The translations under genes were made by a program, and so were the position numbers. A stretch of DNA of 64,000 nucleotides from CAVRUH01 sp963822595 (GTDB lineage Bacteria; Chlamydiota; Chlamydiia; Chlamydiales; Waddliaceae), in assembly GCA_963822595.1 (NCBI GenBank), contig CAWGIG010000001.1:620001-684000 (forward strand), in the 5' to 3' direction. Below the pieces are notes generated by a model. That model was not told the DNA's origin and did not search any database. It saw only the letters and a list, made by a program, of their open reading frames with translations. Every line of letters begins with the position of its first letter. The first letter of the stretch is position 1. This document shows, piece by piece, positions 17,579 through 26,510 of this stretch.

Positions 17579-17674
17579 TTAAGCTTTTGTCTTTGTCTTT
17601 TTTTTGCGACGGACGTTGCCGAAAGAACCTTTGAAAATTTTACCTTGCTTTGTTTTTTTGTCGCCTCTACCCAT
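17579..17674 (-). CDS. Small 30S ribosomal protein bTHX
   Basis: A 31-residue, very basic protein starting MGRGDKKTKQGKIFKGSFG. This matches the bacterial Thx/bTHX family (also plastid PSRP4), whose members begin MGKGDxxTxxGKIxxGxYG. In Thermus, Thx sits at the top of the 30S head and stabilises it. A strong ribosome-binding site (TAGGAGAG) precedes the ATG by 5 bases. The gene is shorter than most size cut-offs and is easily missed. The lysine- and arginine-rich tail is normal for the family. Confidence 0.85.
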   Translation of the reverse strand: MGRGDKKTKQGKIFKGSFGNVRRKKKTKTKA

Positions 17675-17699
17675 ATAACTCTCCTATAAGATTTTTGTT

Positions 17700-17863
17700 A
17701 ATACCGAAATGAATTCAAAATTTGGCTCTAGGGCTTCGTCAAAGCTCCCGGGGTTGAACGATCGTAAATCACCTTGTATTGATTAATACTAGGTGATTTA
17801 CGATCGTTGAACCGCGGGGTTTTCACGAAGTCCTAGAGCCAAATTTTGAATTTACTTCGGTTT
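17700..17863. repeat. Long palindrome of a different type
   Basis: Two arms of about 75 bases are inverted near-copies, including AATTCAAAATTTGGCTCTAG in the outer part and AACGATCGTAAATCACCT near the centre. The loop is only a few bases. It lacks the short repeated words of the other palindromes, so it is a separate family. It lies between the bTHX promoter region and the end of dnaQ. No T-run makes it a simple terminator. Confidence 0.8.
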
Positions 17864-17894
17864 ATATTATATTCTAATTAACATTTATTTTCAA

Positions 17895-18638
17895 TTAACA
17901 GATTTTCAAAAGGAGAACTCGTAAATGAATCCCCCTTTTTCCTCTTTTTAACTCCGTTCGCAAAGAATGAAAAAGAAGTCCTTTAAAATCCTTGTTCGCA
18001 GTTCCCAACGCAAATAATCCAATGGCAACTCCTAAAGGCCTCCCCTTATGCTTCCCTAATGGCATTTCCTTAAGATAAATAGGTCGCGATAACACATCCA
18101 ACAACTTCTCGACGGTGCCGTAAGACTTTGATAAACGCCTAAAGAGCTCAATATTGACAATCACATCGCTCATCGCGCGGTGAGCCACTTCCTCATCTAT
18201 ATTAAAATGCTTCCTTAGCTGCACCAACGAATTCGAAGGACTTTCCCCATAAAGACGAGCCATTCGGAGTGTATCAATATAAACATTATTTCGAATCGTG
18301 CAGGGAATTTCCTCTCTGGCTGCTGCGCGCGCGATCATATCAATATCGTAATAAATACTATGCCCGATAATAATGCTTTGTCCTATAAATGTCAGAAAAT
18401 CGGCGAGGATTTCTCGAATGCAGGGTTTTCCAACGATCATATCGTTTGTAATGTGATGGATTTCAATAGATTCGTTAGGGATCAATCTTTCGGGATTTAT
18501 AAGTGTTTGATACTCACCATAAGGGGTGGTTGCGTCAAATTTCATGGCTGCAACTTCAATAATCCGATCGTGATCGACATCCAATCCTGTGGTTTCACAA
18601 TCAAAGCAGATAAATTTTTGTTTATCTATTTGAGTCAT
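17895..18638 (-). CDS. dnaQ: DNA polymerase III epsilon-like 3'-5' exonuclease, C-terminal end probably frameshifted
   Basis: The first 190 residues form a DEDDh exonuclease: FDCETTG (Asp and Glu), HHITNDM, the GHSIYYDIDMI segment with Asp, and HRAMSDV (His and Asp). It resembles CT536 of Chlamydia trachomatis. After GKHKGRPL the frame looks wrong: a shifted frame reads ELPLDYLRWEL, the expected DUF3820-type tail, before NKDF resumes in the original frame. A third shift in an A-rich run would give a natural ending with the stop at 17878. The gene overlaps engB by ATGA, with its own AAAGGAG ribosome-binding site inside engB. Confidence 0.85.
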   Translation of the reverse strand: MTQIDKQKFICFDCETTGLDVDHDRIIEVAAMKFDATTPYGEYQTLINPERLIPNESIEIHHITNDMIVGKPCIREILADFLTFIGQSIIIGHSIYYDIDMIARAAAREEIPCTIRNNVYIDTLRMARLYGESPSNSLVQLRKHFNIDEEVAHRAMSDVIVNIELFRRLSKSYGTVEKLLDVLSRPIYLKEMPLGKHKGRPLGVAIGLFALGTANKDFKGLLFHSLRTELKRGKRGIHLRVLLLKIC

Positions 18639-19251
18639 TCTTCTCCTTTTAAGGCGTCATTAAGTATCGCCATTAATTCTGACCGACCTTGATTTTTCAA
18701 AACTGAATAATGCAAATGGTGTAAATTCCCCGCCGGAAACGCCTGCAAGATACGAGCGGTGAAATCTCGTTTTTCCTTATGATTCACCTTGTCTGTCTTG
18801 GTCAAAATTAACAATAATGCCAAATTGTGGTGGACTGCCCACTCAATGAGTTGAAAGTCTTCTTCATTAGGAACGCGACGAATATCGAATAGAAAGAGAA
18901 CCATTTTAAGGGTTTCTTCTGTTCAAAAAGTAGTTCTGGACCATAGGTCCCCACTCTTTTCACTTCAAGGGGGACTTTTGCGAAACCATATCCGGGGAGG
19001 TCTACGAAAGCGATGGAGTCATCTGCAACGAAAAAGTTAATAGCTTGCGTTTTTCCGGGGGTTGCCGAAGTTTTTACAAGTCCTTTTACATGAAACAGAT
19101 GATTCAAAAGACTCGATTTACCCACATTGGATCGTCCTGCGACAGCTACCTCAGGAAGTTCATTTCCCGATAGATCTCTGAGCGTGGGGAAATCCTTTGG
19201 GAGAATTGCCGTCTTTACAAATCTTGCTTTCTTAAATTGATATTTCGCCAT
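18635..19251 (-). pseudogene. engB: Ribosome-assembly GTPase EngB (YihA/YsxC) broken by short indels
   Basis: The start (19251) gives an intact G1 GRSNVGKSS, a G2 region and G3 DLPGYG. After LEVK the frame shifts. The right reading (EWGPMVQNYFLNRRNP) lies one frame over, and a further shift near 18905 leads to the downstream frame with LFLFDIRRVPNE and the G4 motif TKTD. The sites are short A and T runs (AAAA, CCTTAAAATGG). EngB is needed for 50S assembly and is normally essential, so base-calling errors are more likely than real loss. It overlaps tsaE upstream and dnaQ downstream, as in CT535-CT537. Confidence 0.85.
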
Positions 19252-19664
19252 TTATATTAATCTGCCGGCTGGTTTCCCCACAATGGGCCATCTCTATCCG
19301 AATAATTTGAGATGGTAATAGCGAATGAATCCTTTCCGACCATTCAATACAGCTGATGCCCTGACTAAAGAGCATTTCATCAAATCCTAAACTCAAAAAT
19401 TGCCGGGGATCCGTCAAACGATAGAGGTCAAAGTGATAAACTTTGACGTCTCCGTCATAGATATTCAAATAAACAAAGGTAGGGCTCGATACAATATCTT
19501 CCGAACACCCCGTAACTCCCCTTACAAGCCCCTTTATCAACGTTGTCTTTCCGGCCGCGAGGTCTCCGTAGAAACATAAAATGCTCCCGGGAGACAGTTT
19601 TTTTCCCGATCCGGTACCCTAACTCTCTTGTTTCCTCTTCTGAGTTTGTAACTATTCTAACCAA
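19232..19664 (-). pseudogene. tsaE: tRNA t6A synthesis ATPase TsaE (YjeE) with one frameshift
   Basis: TsaE drives the ATP-dependent cycle that makes N6-threonylcarbamoyl-adenosine in tRNA. The N-terminal frame (from 19664) reads SEEETRELGYRIGKK, then goes astray at a run of seven A residues (19598-19604). With six, it reads on as CFYGDLAAGKTTLIKG, the normal P-loop, and joins the downstream frame (SSPTFVYLNIY, YHFDLYRL) ending at 19232. The gene overlaps DUF2709 by 13 bases and engB by 20. The family is nearly universal in bacteria, so an artefact is the likely cause. Confidence 0.88.
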
Positions 19665-20374
19665 TGTTCTACGATGGGTTGAAATTCTCTTATTTCGGCC
19701 ATGGATTCGACGAAATCAGTAATTTTCTCTTCTACGAGTTGTTTTTGGATCAAATCGAGGAATTTTTCTTCGATTTTAAACTTATCTTGATTCTGTACTT
19801 CATCTAGGGACATGGGTTTGAGGTAGTTTTTCTTAAAGTCTCTAATGACAGCTTCTTTGGTATTAAACAATTTGCCGCTGAGGACAGAGGAGTAAACCAC
19901 TTTTTTGATCGGTTCTTTGATTTTCATTTTACCGATATAGCTTTTGATGACATCTTCGTCTTCGGAGACGAAGAAACGTTTTACAGGGAGTCCGCCTTGT
20001 CTTTCTTTATTTTCAGGGCATCTTGAGACCCAGTTGTAGATAGCATCTTGGGGGTTAGGATGGGTGTTATCCCCGAAGACCTTTCCTGTGAATGGGCATA
20101 TGTAGATTTTTTTTGTTTGATCATTGACACTATCTTCACCAAAACTGATTTTAATTTCAGTTTCATGCCATAATTTTCCCTCTTTTTCAAGGGCGGTTGC
20201 AGCCTCTTCAGCACTTTGGTAGATAATCTTATCCCTAGGGAATAAGACAGGTTGCAGATTAAACTTCTTTTCTATAAAAAAAAGGTAAGTGCTAATGAGC
20301 TCTGCAGGCCGATTTTCAGTAAGAAATTTTTCGAGAAATTGCTTATTTTCTTCGGAGATGATAACTTTCGACAT
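19652..20374 (-). CDS. Chlamydia-conserved DUF2709-type protein
   Basis: A 240-residue soluble protein resembling CT538 of Chlamydia trachomatis (DUF2709), recognised from gene order and features such as the CPFTGKVFGDNTHPNPQDAIYNW block. Function is unknown. The central Cys-Pro-Phe and Cys-Pro-Glu motifs, about 35 residues apart, might bind metal, but this is speculation. It is the first gene of the DUF2709-tsaE-engB-dnaQ run and overlaps tsaE by 13 bases, so the four are probably one operon. Confidence 0.8.
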   Translation of the reverse strand: MSKVIISEENKQFLEKFLTENRPAELISTYLFFIEKKFNLQPVLFPRDKIIYQSAEEAATALEKEGKLWHETEIKISFGEDSVNDQTKKIYICPFTGKVFGDNTHPNPQDAIYNWVSRCPENKERQGGLPVKRFFVSEDEDVIKSYIGKMKIKEPIKKVVYSSVLSGKLFNTKEAVIRDFKKNYLKPMSLDEVQNQDKFKIEEKFLDLIQKQLVEEKITDFVESMAEIREFQPIVEHWLE

Positions 20375-20503
20375 ACTGACCCCTCTTCGAGCTACAAATT
20401 ATTGGAAATTAAAGAATACTGCCTGTAAGGATAACTTAAAGTACTAATTAAATCCAGTTTTTTTTAGAATGTTAGACACAAAAAAGGAAGTACAGGTCGC
20501 CCC

Positions 20504-21583
20504 ATGTTAACTGTTAATGAAATACTGATAAACGGATACGAAAAAGTCTTAGAAATTTTAGACCCTCCAGCCGGCCTTCACGGCTTCATAGCCGTCCATA
20601 ATACCCGACTAGGCCCCGCCCTTGGCGGAACCCGCATTTTCCCTTATAACACGCGAGAAGAAGCCTTATCTGATGTTTTAAGGCTAGCTAAAGGCATGAC
20701 CTATAAGTCAGCCCTTGTCGAAGACGGATTAGGCGGGGGTAAAAGCGTGATTATTGCCGATCCAGGAAAGGACAAGACCGAACAGCTTCTGATGTCTTTT
20801 GGGGAAGCGCTCAATTTATTTAAAGGAAGTTACATTACTGCGGAAGATGTCGGGACAAACATGGAAGATATGATGATTATCCGCCGAGTTAGTCCTTATG
20901 TTTCAGCTCTTCCGATGCAGCATAGCAGCGGGGATCCTAGCCGTTTCACTGCCTGGGGAACTTTTCAAGGGATGAGGGCCATTGCCCAGAAAGTATGGGG
21001 AAGTAGCAGCTTAAAGGGTAAAAAGGTCTTAATTCAGGGCATTGGAAGTGTAGGCAAGACACTGACTCAACTTCTTTTTTGGGAGGAAGCTGAGCTTTTT
21101 ATATCCGATATAGATTCTGACAAGGTACAAGCATTGGCCTTTGAAGTTGGGGCGACAATTGTGCCACCTGACAAAGTTTACGAGGTAGATTGCGATATTT
21201 TTTCCCCTTGCGCCATGGGAGGAATCCTCAATGAAAGAACAATTCCCCTCATGAAATGGAAAGTTGTAGCGGGATCAGCGAACAATCAGTTGCAGACAGA
21301 GGAAGACGGAAAGAGGTTGCAAGAAAGAGGGATTTTCTATGCTCCGGATTTCGTCATTAATGCGGGTGGGATCATCAATGCGGCTTCTGAATTCGAACCG
21401 GGCGGATACAACCCGAAAGTATCGCGAGATCGGGTGAATCGAATCCCTGAAACTCTATCAGAAATCATAGTTAGGGCTGAAATTGAAGGGAAAAGCACCA
21501 GTCAGGTAGCGAATGAGTTAGCTGAATATAAGCTCAAAATGGGAATTGGCATGAGAACAACCCCTATTGAATTTTTCAATTAA
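20504..21583 (+). CDS. ldh: Leucine dehydrogenase (Glu/Leu/Phe/Val dehydrogenase family)
   Basis: This 359-residue enzyme deaminates branched-chain amino acids to keto acids with NAD. The N-terminal catalytic domain has LGPALGGTR and the lysine-bearing MTYKSALVEDGLGGGKS. The C-terminal Rossmann domain has GIGSVGKT followed by an acidic strand end (SDID). The motif PSRFTAWGTFQGM is typical. Chlamydiae have one such gene (CT773). An AAAAGGAAG ribosome-binding site lies upstream. Substrate preference among Leu, Val and Phe cannot be told from sequence by eye. Confidence 0.92.
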   Translation: MLTVNEILINGYEKVLEILDPPAGLHGFIAVHNTRLGPALGGTRIFPYNTREEALSDVLRLAKGMTYKSALVEDGLGGGKSVIIADPGKDKTEQLLMSFGEALNLFKGSYITAEDVGTNMEDMMIIRRVSPYVSALPMQHSSGDPSRFTAWGTFQGMRAIAQKVWGSSSLKGKKVLIQGIGSVGKTLTQLLFWEEAELFISDIDSDKVQALAFEVGATIVPPDKVYEVDCDIFSPCAMGGILNERTIPLMKWKVVAGSANNQLQTEEDGKRLQERGIFYAPDFVINAGGIINAASEFEPGGYNPKVSRDRVNRIPETLSEIIVRAEIEGKSTSQVANELAEYKLKMGIGMRTTPIEFFN

Positions 21584-21647
21584 GCATAATTCTTGCATCT
21601 TTTTTAATATTTATTTGTTATGATATGTAACAAATAAACAAATAAAG

Positions 21648-23318
21648 ATGAAAGACATGAATTATCTATCTATAGAATTTTCTAGAAGCTTCAATATCGA
21701 AGAAAAAGCTGATATGGGCGAAAAAATGGCTACTATCGGGCTTGGATTACTTCGCATTGGTTTTGGAAAGACGGTTAGAGTTAGAAAAATCGAATTGATC
21801 AATGGAGAAGACGAAGTCTTTTTCGAAAAAAATGAGTCGCCTGTAAACCAAAGAATTGTAGCTATTGCCTTGGCCATTCTTCTCCTTCCTCTCACAGCAT
21901 TACTTGCAGGAATGGGTTTGGTTGGAATAGCTCTTTCGAAGAGTTATAAAAATTTAGTTTCTCAGATTCATGCAAATACTCCAGAAGCAAGAAATAAGAT
22001 TATCGAAATAGAAATTCAAAAGAAGATCAAAAATTCGGATTTAAAAAATCGTAAGATCAAATTAAGTTCCAAAGATCAGTTTGTCGTTTATAATCGCAAA
22101 ACAGAAAAGTATGTTTATATTGCGAAGGCACCTCCCATTAAAAATCTCGTCATCAGTGGCGGTGGAGCAAAAGGTGTGATTCTCCCTGGAATATTAAGAG
22201 GCTTTGAAAAGCATCCCTTCATAGAAAAACTTGATTATTTATCAGGATCCTCTGTGGGAGCCATTACGGCAGCTCTGATCGCCACAGGAATAACAGCTGA
22301 GAGATTTAACGAAGCTAGTAAAAATGTAAATTTTGAAGATCTACTCGGAAAAGGATTTGGTCCTGTTTTCAAATGCGGCACTCCTCTCGTTAACTTCTTG
22401 AGACGACACATGCAGGAATCCATTAGAAAATGTTTAGAAGATAAATATGGGGATTTAAACAACCTGGTTGAGTCGGGAAGTGAGAAAGAACGTGAGAATA
22501 TTCAAAAGGTTTTGAATGTCCTTAAGATCCCTTATGATGAAAATGGGGAAAACGAAGCAATTGTGATTACTTTTTCGATGCTGCGAAGTTTACATGTTTT
22601 AGATCCTGTTCATTTCAAAGATTTAACAGTGACAGCGCTCTGTCGCGAAACGGGAGAGACGGAATATTTTGATGCGGATAATCAACCTGATCTTGATATT
22701 GCTACAGCCTGTCGCGCTTCGGCATCTTTACCTATTATTATGGAACCTGTGCAGATCGGAGATAAGACCTACTCAGATGGAGGATATTTAGACAACATAC
22801 CCGTTAAGCCGATGCAGAACAAACAAGGAGAGGGACTCGAAAACAAAGGTGAAAAGGGACAAAATTTACAAACCTTAGCGCTAGTTTTTGATGAGGCCGA
22901 CCGACGTGCTGACGAACAATCTCCGTTTTTTAATTACACGACCAAAGAATATACGGTGTATTATCCATCGGTAAATGACAGCATAATCATTGATATATTC
23001 GCGAAGATTTTTGGGGGAATTTTCTCTGAGAAAAAACATACCGAAGCGAAGGAAGGAAAAACGGAAGAAATTCGGAAGTATTATGTGCAGCGTAACATTC
23101 CTTTGTTGGTGCCTGTAGATACCACCGCTTTCAAGCTGGCGAAGGATAAAGAAGATGAGTATACGATGGCCGGTGAAAAACTAGCGGATGAGTATCTTAC
23201 CATTCACAAAAATGAGTTGATATACCGGACCTTTGATAGTCTGGATGATTTAGTGAATTACGTTCCCGAAGATATTAGAGAAGAAATCCTTCAGAAAAGG
23301 GACAAGCTCAAGCCTTAA
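21648..23318 (+). CDS. Patatin-like phospholipase with membrane segment, candidate effector
   Basis: A 556-residue protein with a patatin fold: oxyanion loop GGGAKG (171-176), nucleophile Ser202 in GSSVG and catalytic Asp377 in DGGYLDN. These give a Ser-Asp dyad that hydrolyses phospholipid acyl chains. A hydrophobic stretch (about 68-98) suggests a membrane hairpin before the catalytic domain. Patatins such as VipD and ExoU are secreted effectors in other intracellular bacteria, and that role here is inferred. The start at 21648 is followed by a second ATG at 21657, both AT-rich upstream. The C-terminal 150 residues are not recognised. Confidence 0.85.
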   Translation: MKDMNYLSIEFSRSFNIEEKADMGEKMATIGLGLLRIGFGKTVRVRKIELINGEDEVFFEKNESPVNQRIVAIALAILLLPLTALLAGMGLVGIALSKSYKNLVSQIHANTPEARNKIIEIEIQKKIKNSDLKNRKIKLSSKDQFVVYNRKTEKYVYIAKAPPIKNLVISGGGAKGVILPGILRGFEKHPFIEKLDYLSGSSVGAITAALIATGITAERFNEASKNVNFEDLLGKGFGPVFKCGTPLVNFLRRHMQESIRKCLEDKYGDLNNLVESGSEKERENIQKVLNVLKIPYDENGENEAIVITFSMLRSLHVLDPVHFKDLTVTALCRETGETEYFDADNQPDLDIATACRASASLPIIMEPVQIGDKTYSDGGYLDNIPVKPMQNKQGEGLENKGEKGQNLQTLALVFDEADRRADEQSPFFNYTTKEYTVYYPSVNDSIIIDIFAKIFGGIFSEKKHTEAKEGKTEEIRKYYVQRNIPLLVPVDTTAFKLAKDKEDEYTMAGEKLADEYLTIHKNELIYRTFDSLDDLVNYVPEDIREEILQKRDKLKP

Positions 23319-23327
23319 TACTCTAGA

Positions 23328-24788
23328 CTACTTAACAAGATCGTAAACTTCTTCAGGCATATGAATGCCATAACAAGCCTTGACAGCAAGCTTGTATTTA
23401 TTGTCCTGTGAGGCCAAATGATTCATACAAATTTCCTTTAATCTTTCACTTTGCAACTCAATAGCAAGTTCATAGGCTAATCTAAAGCTTGCAGCGGTGT
23501 TCAAGACATTTTTAAAGTAACTAATACATTTTTCATGTATTTCATTCCATCCTTTGACTAGTGGCCAAAGCTTCTTAAAGTGATCGAGAGATTCTATTTT
23601 TGATAACCCTGTCAATAAAATTGCCCTTTTTCTAAGGGATGCAAACATAGGTTTATTTGGAATTTTTTTCGCAAACCAACTTATTAAGTCTATTTTTGAG
23701 AGTTTACCCGTTCTAAATCTTTTAATCATTTTAGTTCCAATCATTTCAGTAAGATCATCTAAACCATAATAATCTGCCGTGTTTGCTAAGCCATCAAGAC
23801 TTTGCGGATCATTAGGTAATTGACTCATACCTTTTAAAATGTCGAAACATTGGATCAGATTCGAATGTTTGTCTTCAACTTCTATGACACTCGCGCCACT
23901 TCCCTCAATACATTTCTTTACAATTTCACTTTTTTGTGTAATCCAATTTATAGGATATATAACATCATGACCATCGGAAAACCTTAACTTGACAGTCTCT
24001 TGTTCAGAATCATTAAGTCCGGCAATGTCATCTAAAGCTTTGATTAACTGTAATTTATTTGGATCGTTTTTTTTGCAAATTCTATGTCTAACAGTATCGA
24101 GAACCTCTGTATTTTCAAGTGCATCTCTAAATACGCCTCTTTTCACAATGGCATCCATCCGTTTTTCACTTTTTAAATCCTCGAAATCGAGTATCAATCG
24201 CCAGTTCTCATGTGCCTTCAAATTAACATTCGGGATAATAAGGTTTTTAAAGTTCTTCTTACTTAAAATACTTTCAGTATTTTTTAATTGATCAAAATTC
24301 ATTTTCTCAACAAACAGCGCTCTTACATTCATGTCACATTTTTCCATGAGCATAAGTAAATCATCCATTTGTATGAGAGATTGATCCCTATCATCTTGTG
24401 TGGGATAAAGAAACTCGATCTCATTCTTCATGTTTTTATAGGGCCGAACTGTAATGCGATCCAGCAAGGCGTTTATCGGGAGCATTACTAAGACTGCTAT
24501 AGCCATAATTCCTTGACCGATCGGTACTATTCCAAATGTTCCTACTATTACTATTGCTAATACAGTCCATGCTGATGAAGCCGTCACAAGTAGAAAACCC
24601 ACTGTAAATATAGAGTAAGCGATTAACGCTATAGCAGTAACAAGGCCAAGACTCGCTACAATATTATTGTTTCTTCGTTTTAGTTGATCTATTGGATTTT
24701 TGGTAGTTTTAGAAATATTTGCTACGGGTGTACCTGATTCTGTAATAATTGAAAGCGCTTGACCAGCAGTTAATCCATTGACGTTCAT
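23328..24788 (-). CDS. Membrane protein with a BTB/Skp1-like domain, candidate effector
   Basis: A 486-residue protein. Residues about 43-115 hold two or three hydrophobic spans separated by short loops, an arrangement like chlamydial inclusion-membrane proteins. Residues about 264-355 resemble a BTB/POZ or Skp1 fold: VKLRFSDGHDVIYPI, then WITQKSEIVKKCI, an acidic strand, and LANTADYYGLDDL, which matches the typical BTB end (ll.aAdyl.v..L). BTB proteins bridge cullin-3 ubiquitin ligases in eukaryotes. Its ATG follows the stop of the upstream gene by one base (TAACATG), so the pair is cotranscribed. Confidence 0.65.
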   Translation of the reverse strand: MNVNGLTAGQALSIITESGTPVANISKTTKNPIDQLKRRNNNIVASLGLVTAIALIAYSIFTVGFLLVTASSAWTVLAIVIVGTFGIVPIGQGIMAIAVLVMLPINALLDRITVRPYKNMKNEIEFLYPTQDDRDQSLIQMDDLLMLMEKCDMNVRALFVEKMNFDQLKNTESILSKKNFKNLIIPNVNLKAHENWRLILDFEDLKSEKRMDAIVKRGVFRDALENTEVLDTVRHRICKKNDPNKLQLIKALDDIAGLNDSEQETVKLRFSDGHDVIYPINWITQKSEIVKKCIEGSGASVIEVEDKHSNLIQCFDILKGMSQLPNDPQSLDGLANTADYYGLDDLTEMIGTKMIKRFRTGKLSKIDLISWFAKKIPNKPMFASLRKRAILLTGLSKIESLDHFKKLWPLVKGWNEIHEKCISYFKNVLNTAASFRLAYELAIELQSERLKEICMNHLASQDNKYKLAVKACYGIHMPEEVYDLVK

Positions 24789-24789
24789 G

Positions 24790-25413
24790 TTAAATTCCCC
24801 CTAGTTGTTGTCTTATAAGCGCAGCCTGACGTCCATCAGTTGAAGCTGCTTGGTTCTGCCGTAATGGACGTTGCTGAAGCTGTTGCAGTCTGGAATTTCT
24901 TTTTTCATAGAGTTCGTAAGCATTTTTACCAAGCTTTCCAAGACTTAGCCCCAGATTAATAGTCGCACTTAAGATAGCTGCAGGACCAAAGATCGGTAAT
25001 ACGATAGATACGACTAAAAAGGCAACAGCGATAACAACTGCGGCGGAAGCATCGACTACTTTTTTAATTTCATCTTTAATGATGAAATATTTAGATGTAT
25101 TCAAGATGAGATCATCCAGAAGCTTATTGATCACCCAAGCTTTTCCAATATTTAATGCGGCAACTCCCAATCCGAGACCTAAGTCAATCGCACCGCTAGC
25201 TAACCCTGCGAGTCCTGAACCAATCGTGGCGTAAAAAATATTTATAAATAAGGGTATAGTTATCGTCATGACTTTTTTGGCCACGAGAGCACCCTTCTCA
25301 TAGTCTGTTTTGTTACCCATCCAGATACTAATATCAGGCTCTAGTATACGATCTTTTATCATACTCCAGGCCGAATCAGTCGCTCCTTGTAAAAATCCAC
25401 CTATCATAACCAA
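24790..25413 (-). CDS. Hydrophobic membrane protein of unknown function
   Basis: A 207-residue protein with several hydrophobic helices (about 50-100 and 120-165), glycine-rich in the middle, and a polar, glutamine-rich tail (RLQQLQQRPLRQNQ). No family is recognised. It is translated just upstream of the BTB-like gene with a one-base gap, so both may go to the same membrane. A bilobed hydrophobic profile hints at an inclusion-membrane protein, but no specific motif shows it. MVMIG has two possible start codons. Confidence 0.65.
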   Translation of the reverse strand: MVMIGGFLQGATDSAWSMIKDRILEPDISIWMGNKTDYEKGALVAKKVMTITIPLFINIFYATIGSGLAGLASGAIDLGLGLGVAALNIGKAWVINKLLDDLILNTSKYFIIKDEIKKVVDASAAVVIAVAFLVVSIVLPIFGPAAILSATINLGLSLGKLGKNAYELYEKRNSRLQQLQQRPLRQNQAASTDGRQAALIRQQLGGI

Positions 25414-25530
25414 CCACTATCCTTTTAAATAATTGCGATTTAACAACAAATCATATTATTATAAAATTAATAATTTATCAAGAATTTATTAAGATTACGT
25501 AAAGTATGCCATGGGCCAAAACCAATGGTG

Positions 25531-25780
25531 TTGTATACAAACTGATTTTAAAACACAGAGTTCACAGAGAACACAGAGAGTAAGAAGTTATACCCGATGC
25601 TAAACACTGAGATCATTTTAGTAAATAGAGAAAAAAAAACATGGATGAAATTAAAGTGCCTGTTAATAATTGAAAAGTTCGTTTATCAATAAACTGATCT
25701 CAGTTTCAAGCATCTGGTTCAAATTCTTACTCTCTGTGTTCTCTGTGAACTCTGTGTTTTAAAATCAGTTTGTATGTAAC
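25531..25780. repeat. MITE-like palindrome, copy B
   Basis: A 250-base element very similar to copy A: outer arms TGATTTTAAAACACAGAGTT and its inverse, then inner arms with ACTGAGATCATTTTAG and its inverse. Identity with copy A is high in the arms and low in the centre. The flanks GTTGTATACAAACTG and CAGTTTGTATGTAAC extend the symmetry a little. It lies in the 430-base gap between two divergent genes. No coding potential. Confidence 0.85.
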
Positions 25781-25844
25781 AACCTCAAGAATTTTGGAAA
25801 CAATTAAATTTACTGAAATGAAATGAGTCTGGTAGGATACTCTC

Positions 25845-26510
25845 ATGAATACTATCTCTCTTCGTGATCATCCTATTATCATTGGAATCGCTTGCTCCAC
25901 TACAGGAAAAAGGGTTGGCGACTTTGAGCCTATTGCCATTGCCTTACAAATAATAGAGGCATCTACAGGGAATGTCCTCGATACCTACAGCTCTTATATC
26001 AAAATCACTGAAGAGGCCTGGAATGCTCGGGATCTAAGATCCGAATTTAAACATCGCATCACCTGGGAAACCCTTGAATCCGAAGGCCAAGATTTAGAAC
26101 AAGTTCAATCGCAAATCGTCGATTTTCTAATAAGAAACGATGTCTTTCACAATGCCTTTTTTGTTTCGTTTAATATACAGTTCCAATGTAATTTTTTGAG
26201 GAAAATTCTTGGAGACAATCTGCTTGAAGATCCTAAACCAGGGATACTCTCTAACCTCCTAGAGCAATCGATCGGATCGAAAAAGCATAAAATTGAAAAA
26301 GATATGAAAATACCTTTGCGATTTGATTGTGAAGATCTGGGGTATTTTAATTATCCCAGATATCATATCGCTCGTAGCTTTGGGATTGCCTATAAAAGAA
26401 TCACCTGTTTAGCATTACTTCAGCTGCCAGATTTCGCTGCCCCCCATAACCATTTATTTATCATTAATGATATCGCACGCGTTGTGAGAGGGCTCCTTCA
26501 ACAAGGATAA
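25845..26510 (+). CDS. DnaQ-like exonuclease fold lacking its catalytic DxE
   Basis: A 221-residue protein aligning by eye with DEDDh exonucleases: IIIGIACSTTG where active enzymes have DxETTG, HRITWETL for the usual H-x-I-T, FVSFNIQFQCNFL for the vAHNxxFDxxFL motif, and a final PHNHLFIINDIARVV for HxAxxDA. The DxE pair is replaced (Cys-Ser-Thr) and the motif II Asp by Gln, so activity is unlikely. It may be a binding protein, or my alignment is over-read. It stands alone between copy B and the IS110 region. Confidence 0.5.
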   Translation: MNTISLRDHPIIIGIACSTTGKRVGDFEPIAIALQIIEASTGNVLDTYSSYIKITEEAWNARDLRSEFKHRITWETLESEGQDLEQVQSQIVDFLIRNDVFHNAFFVSFNIQFQCNFLRKILGDNLLEDPKPGILSNLLEQSIGSKKHKIEKDMKIPLRFDCEDLGYFNYPRYHIARSFGIAYKRITCLALLQLPDFAAPHNHLFIINDIARVVRGLLQQG

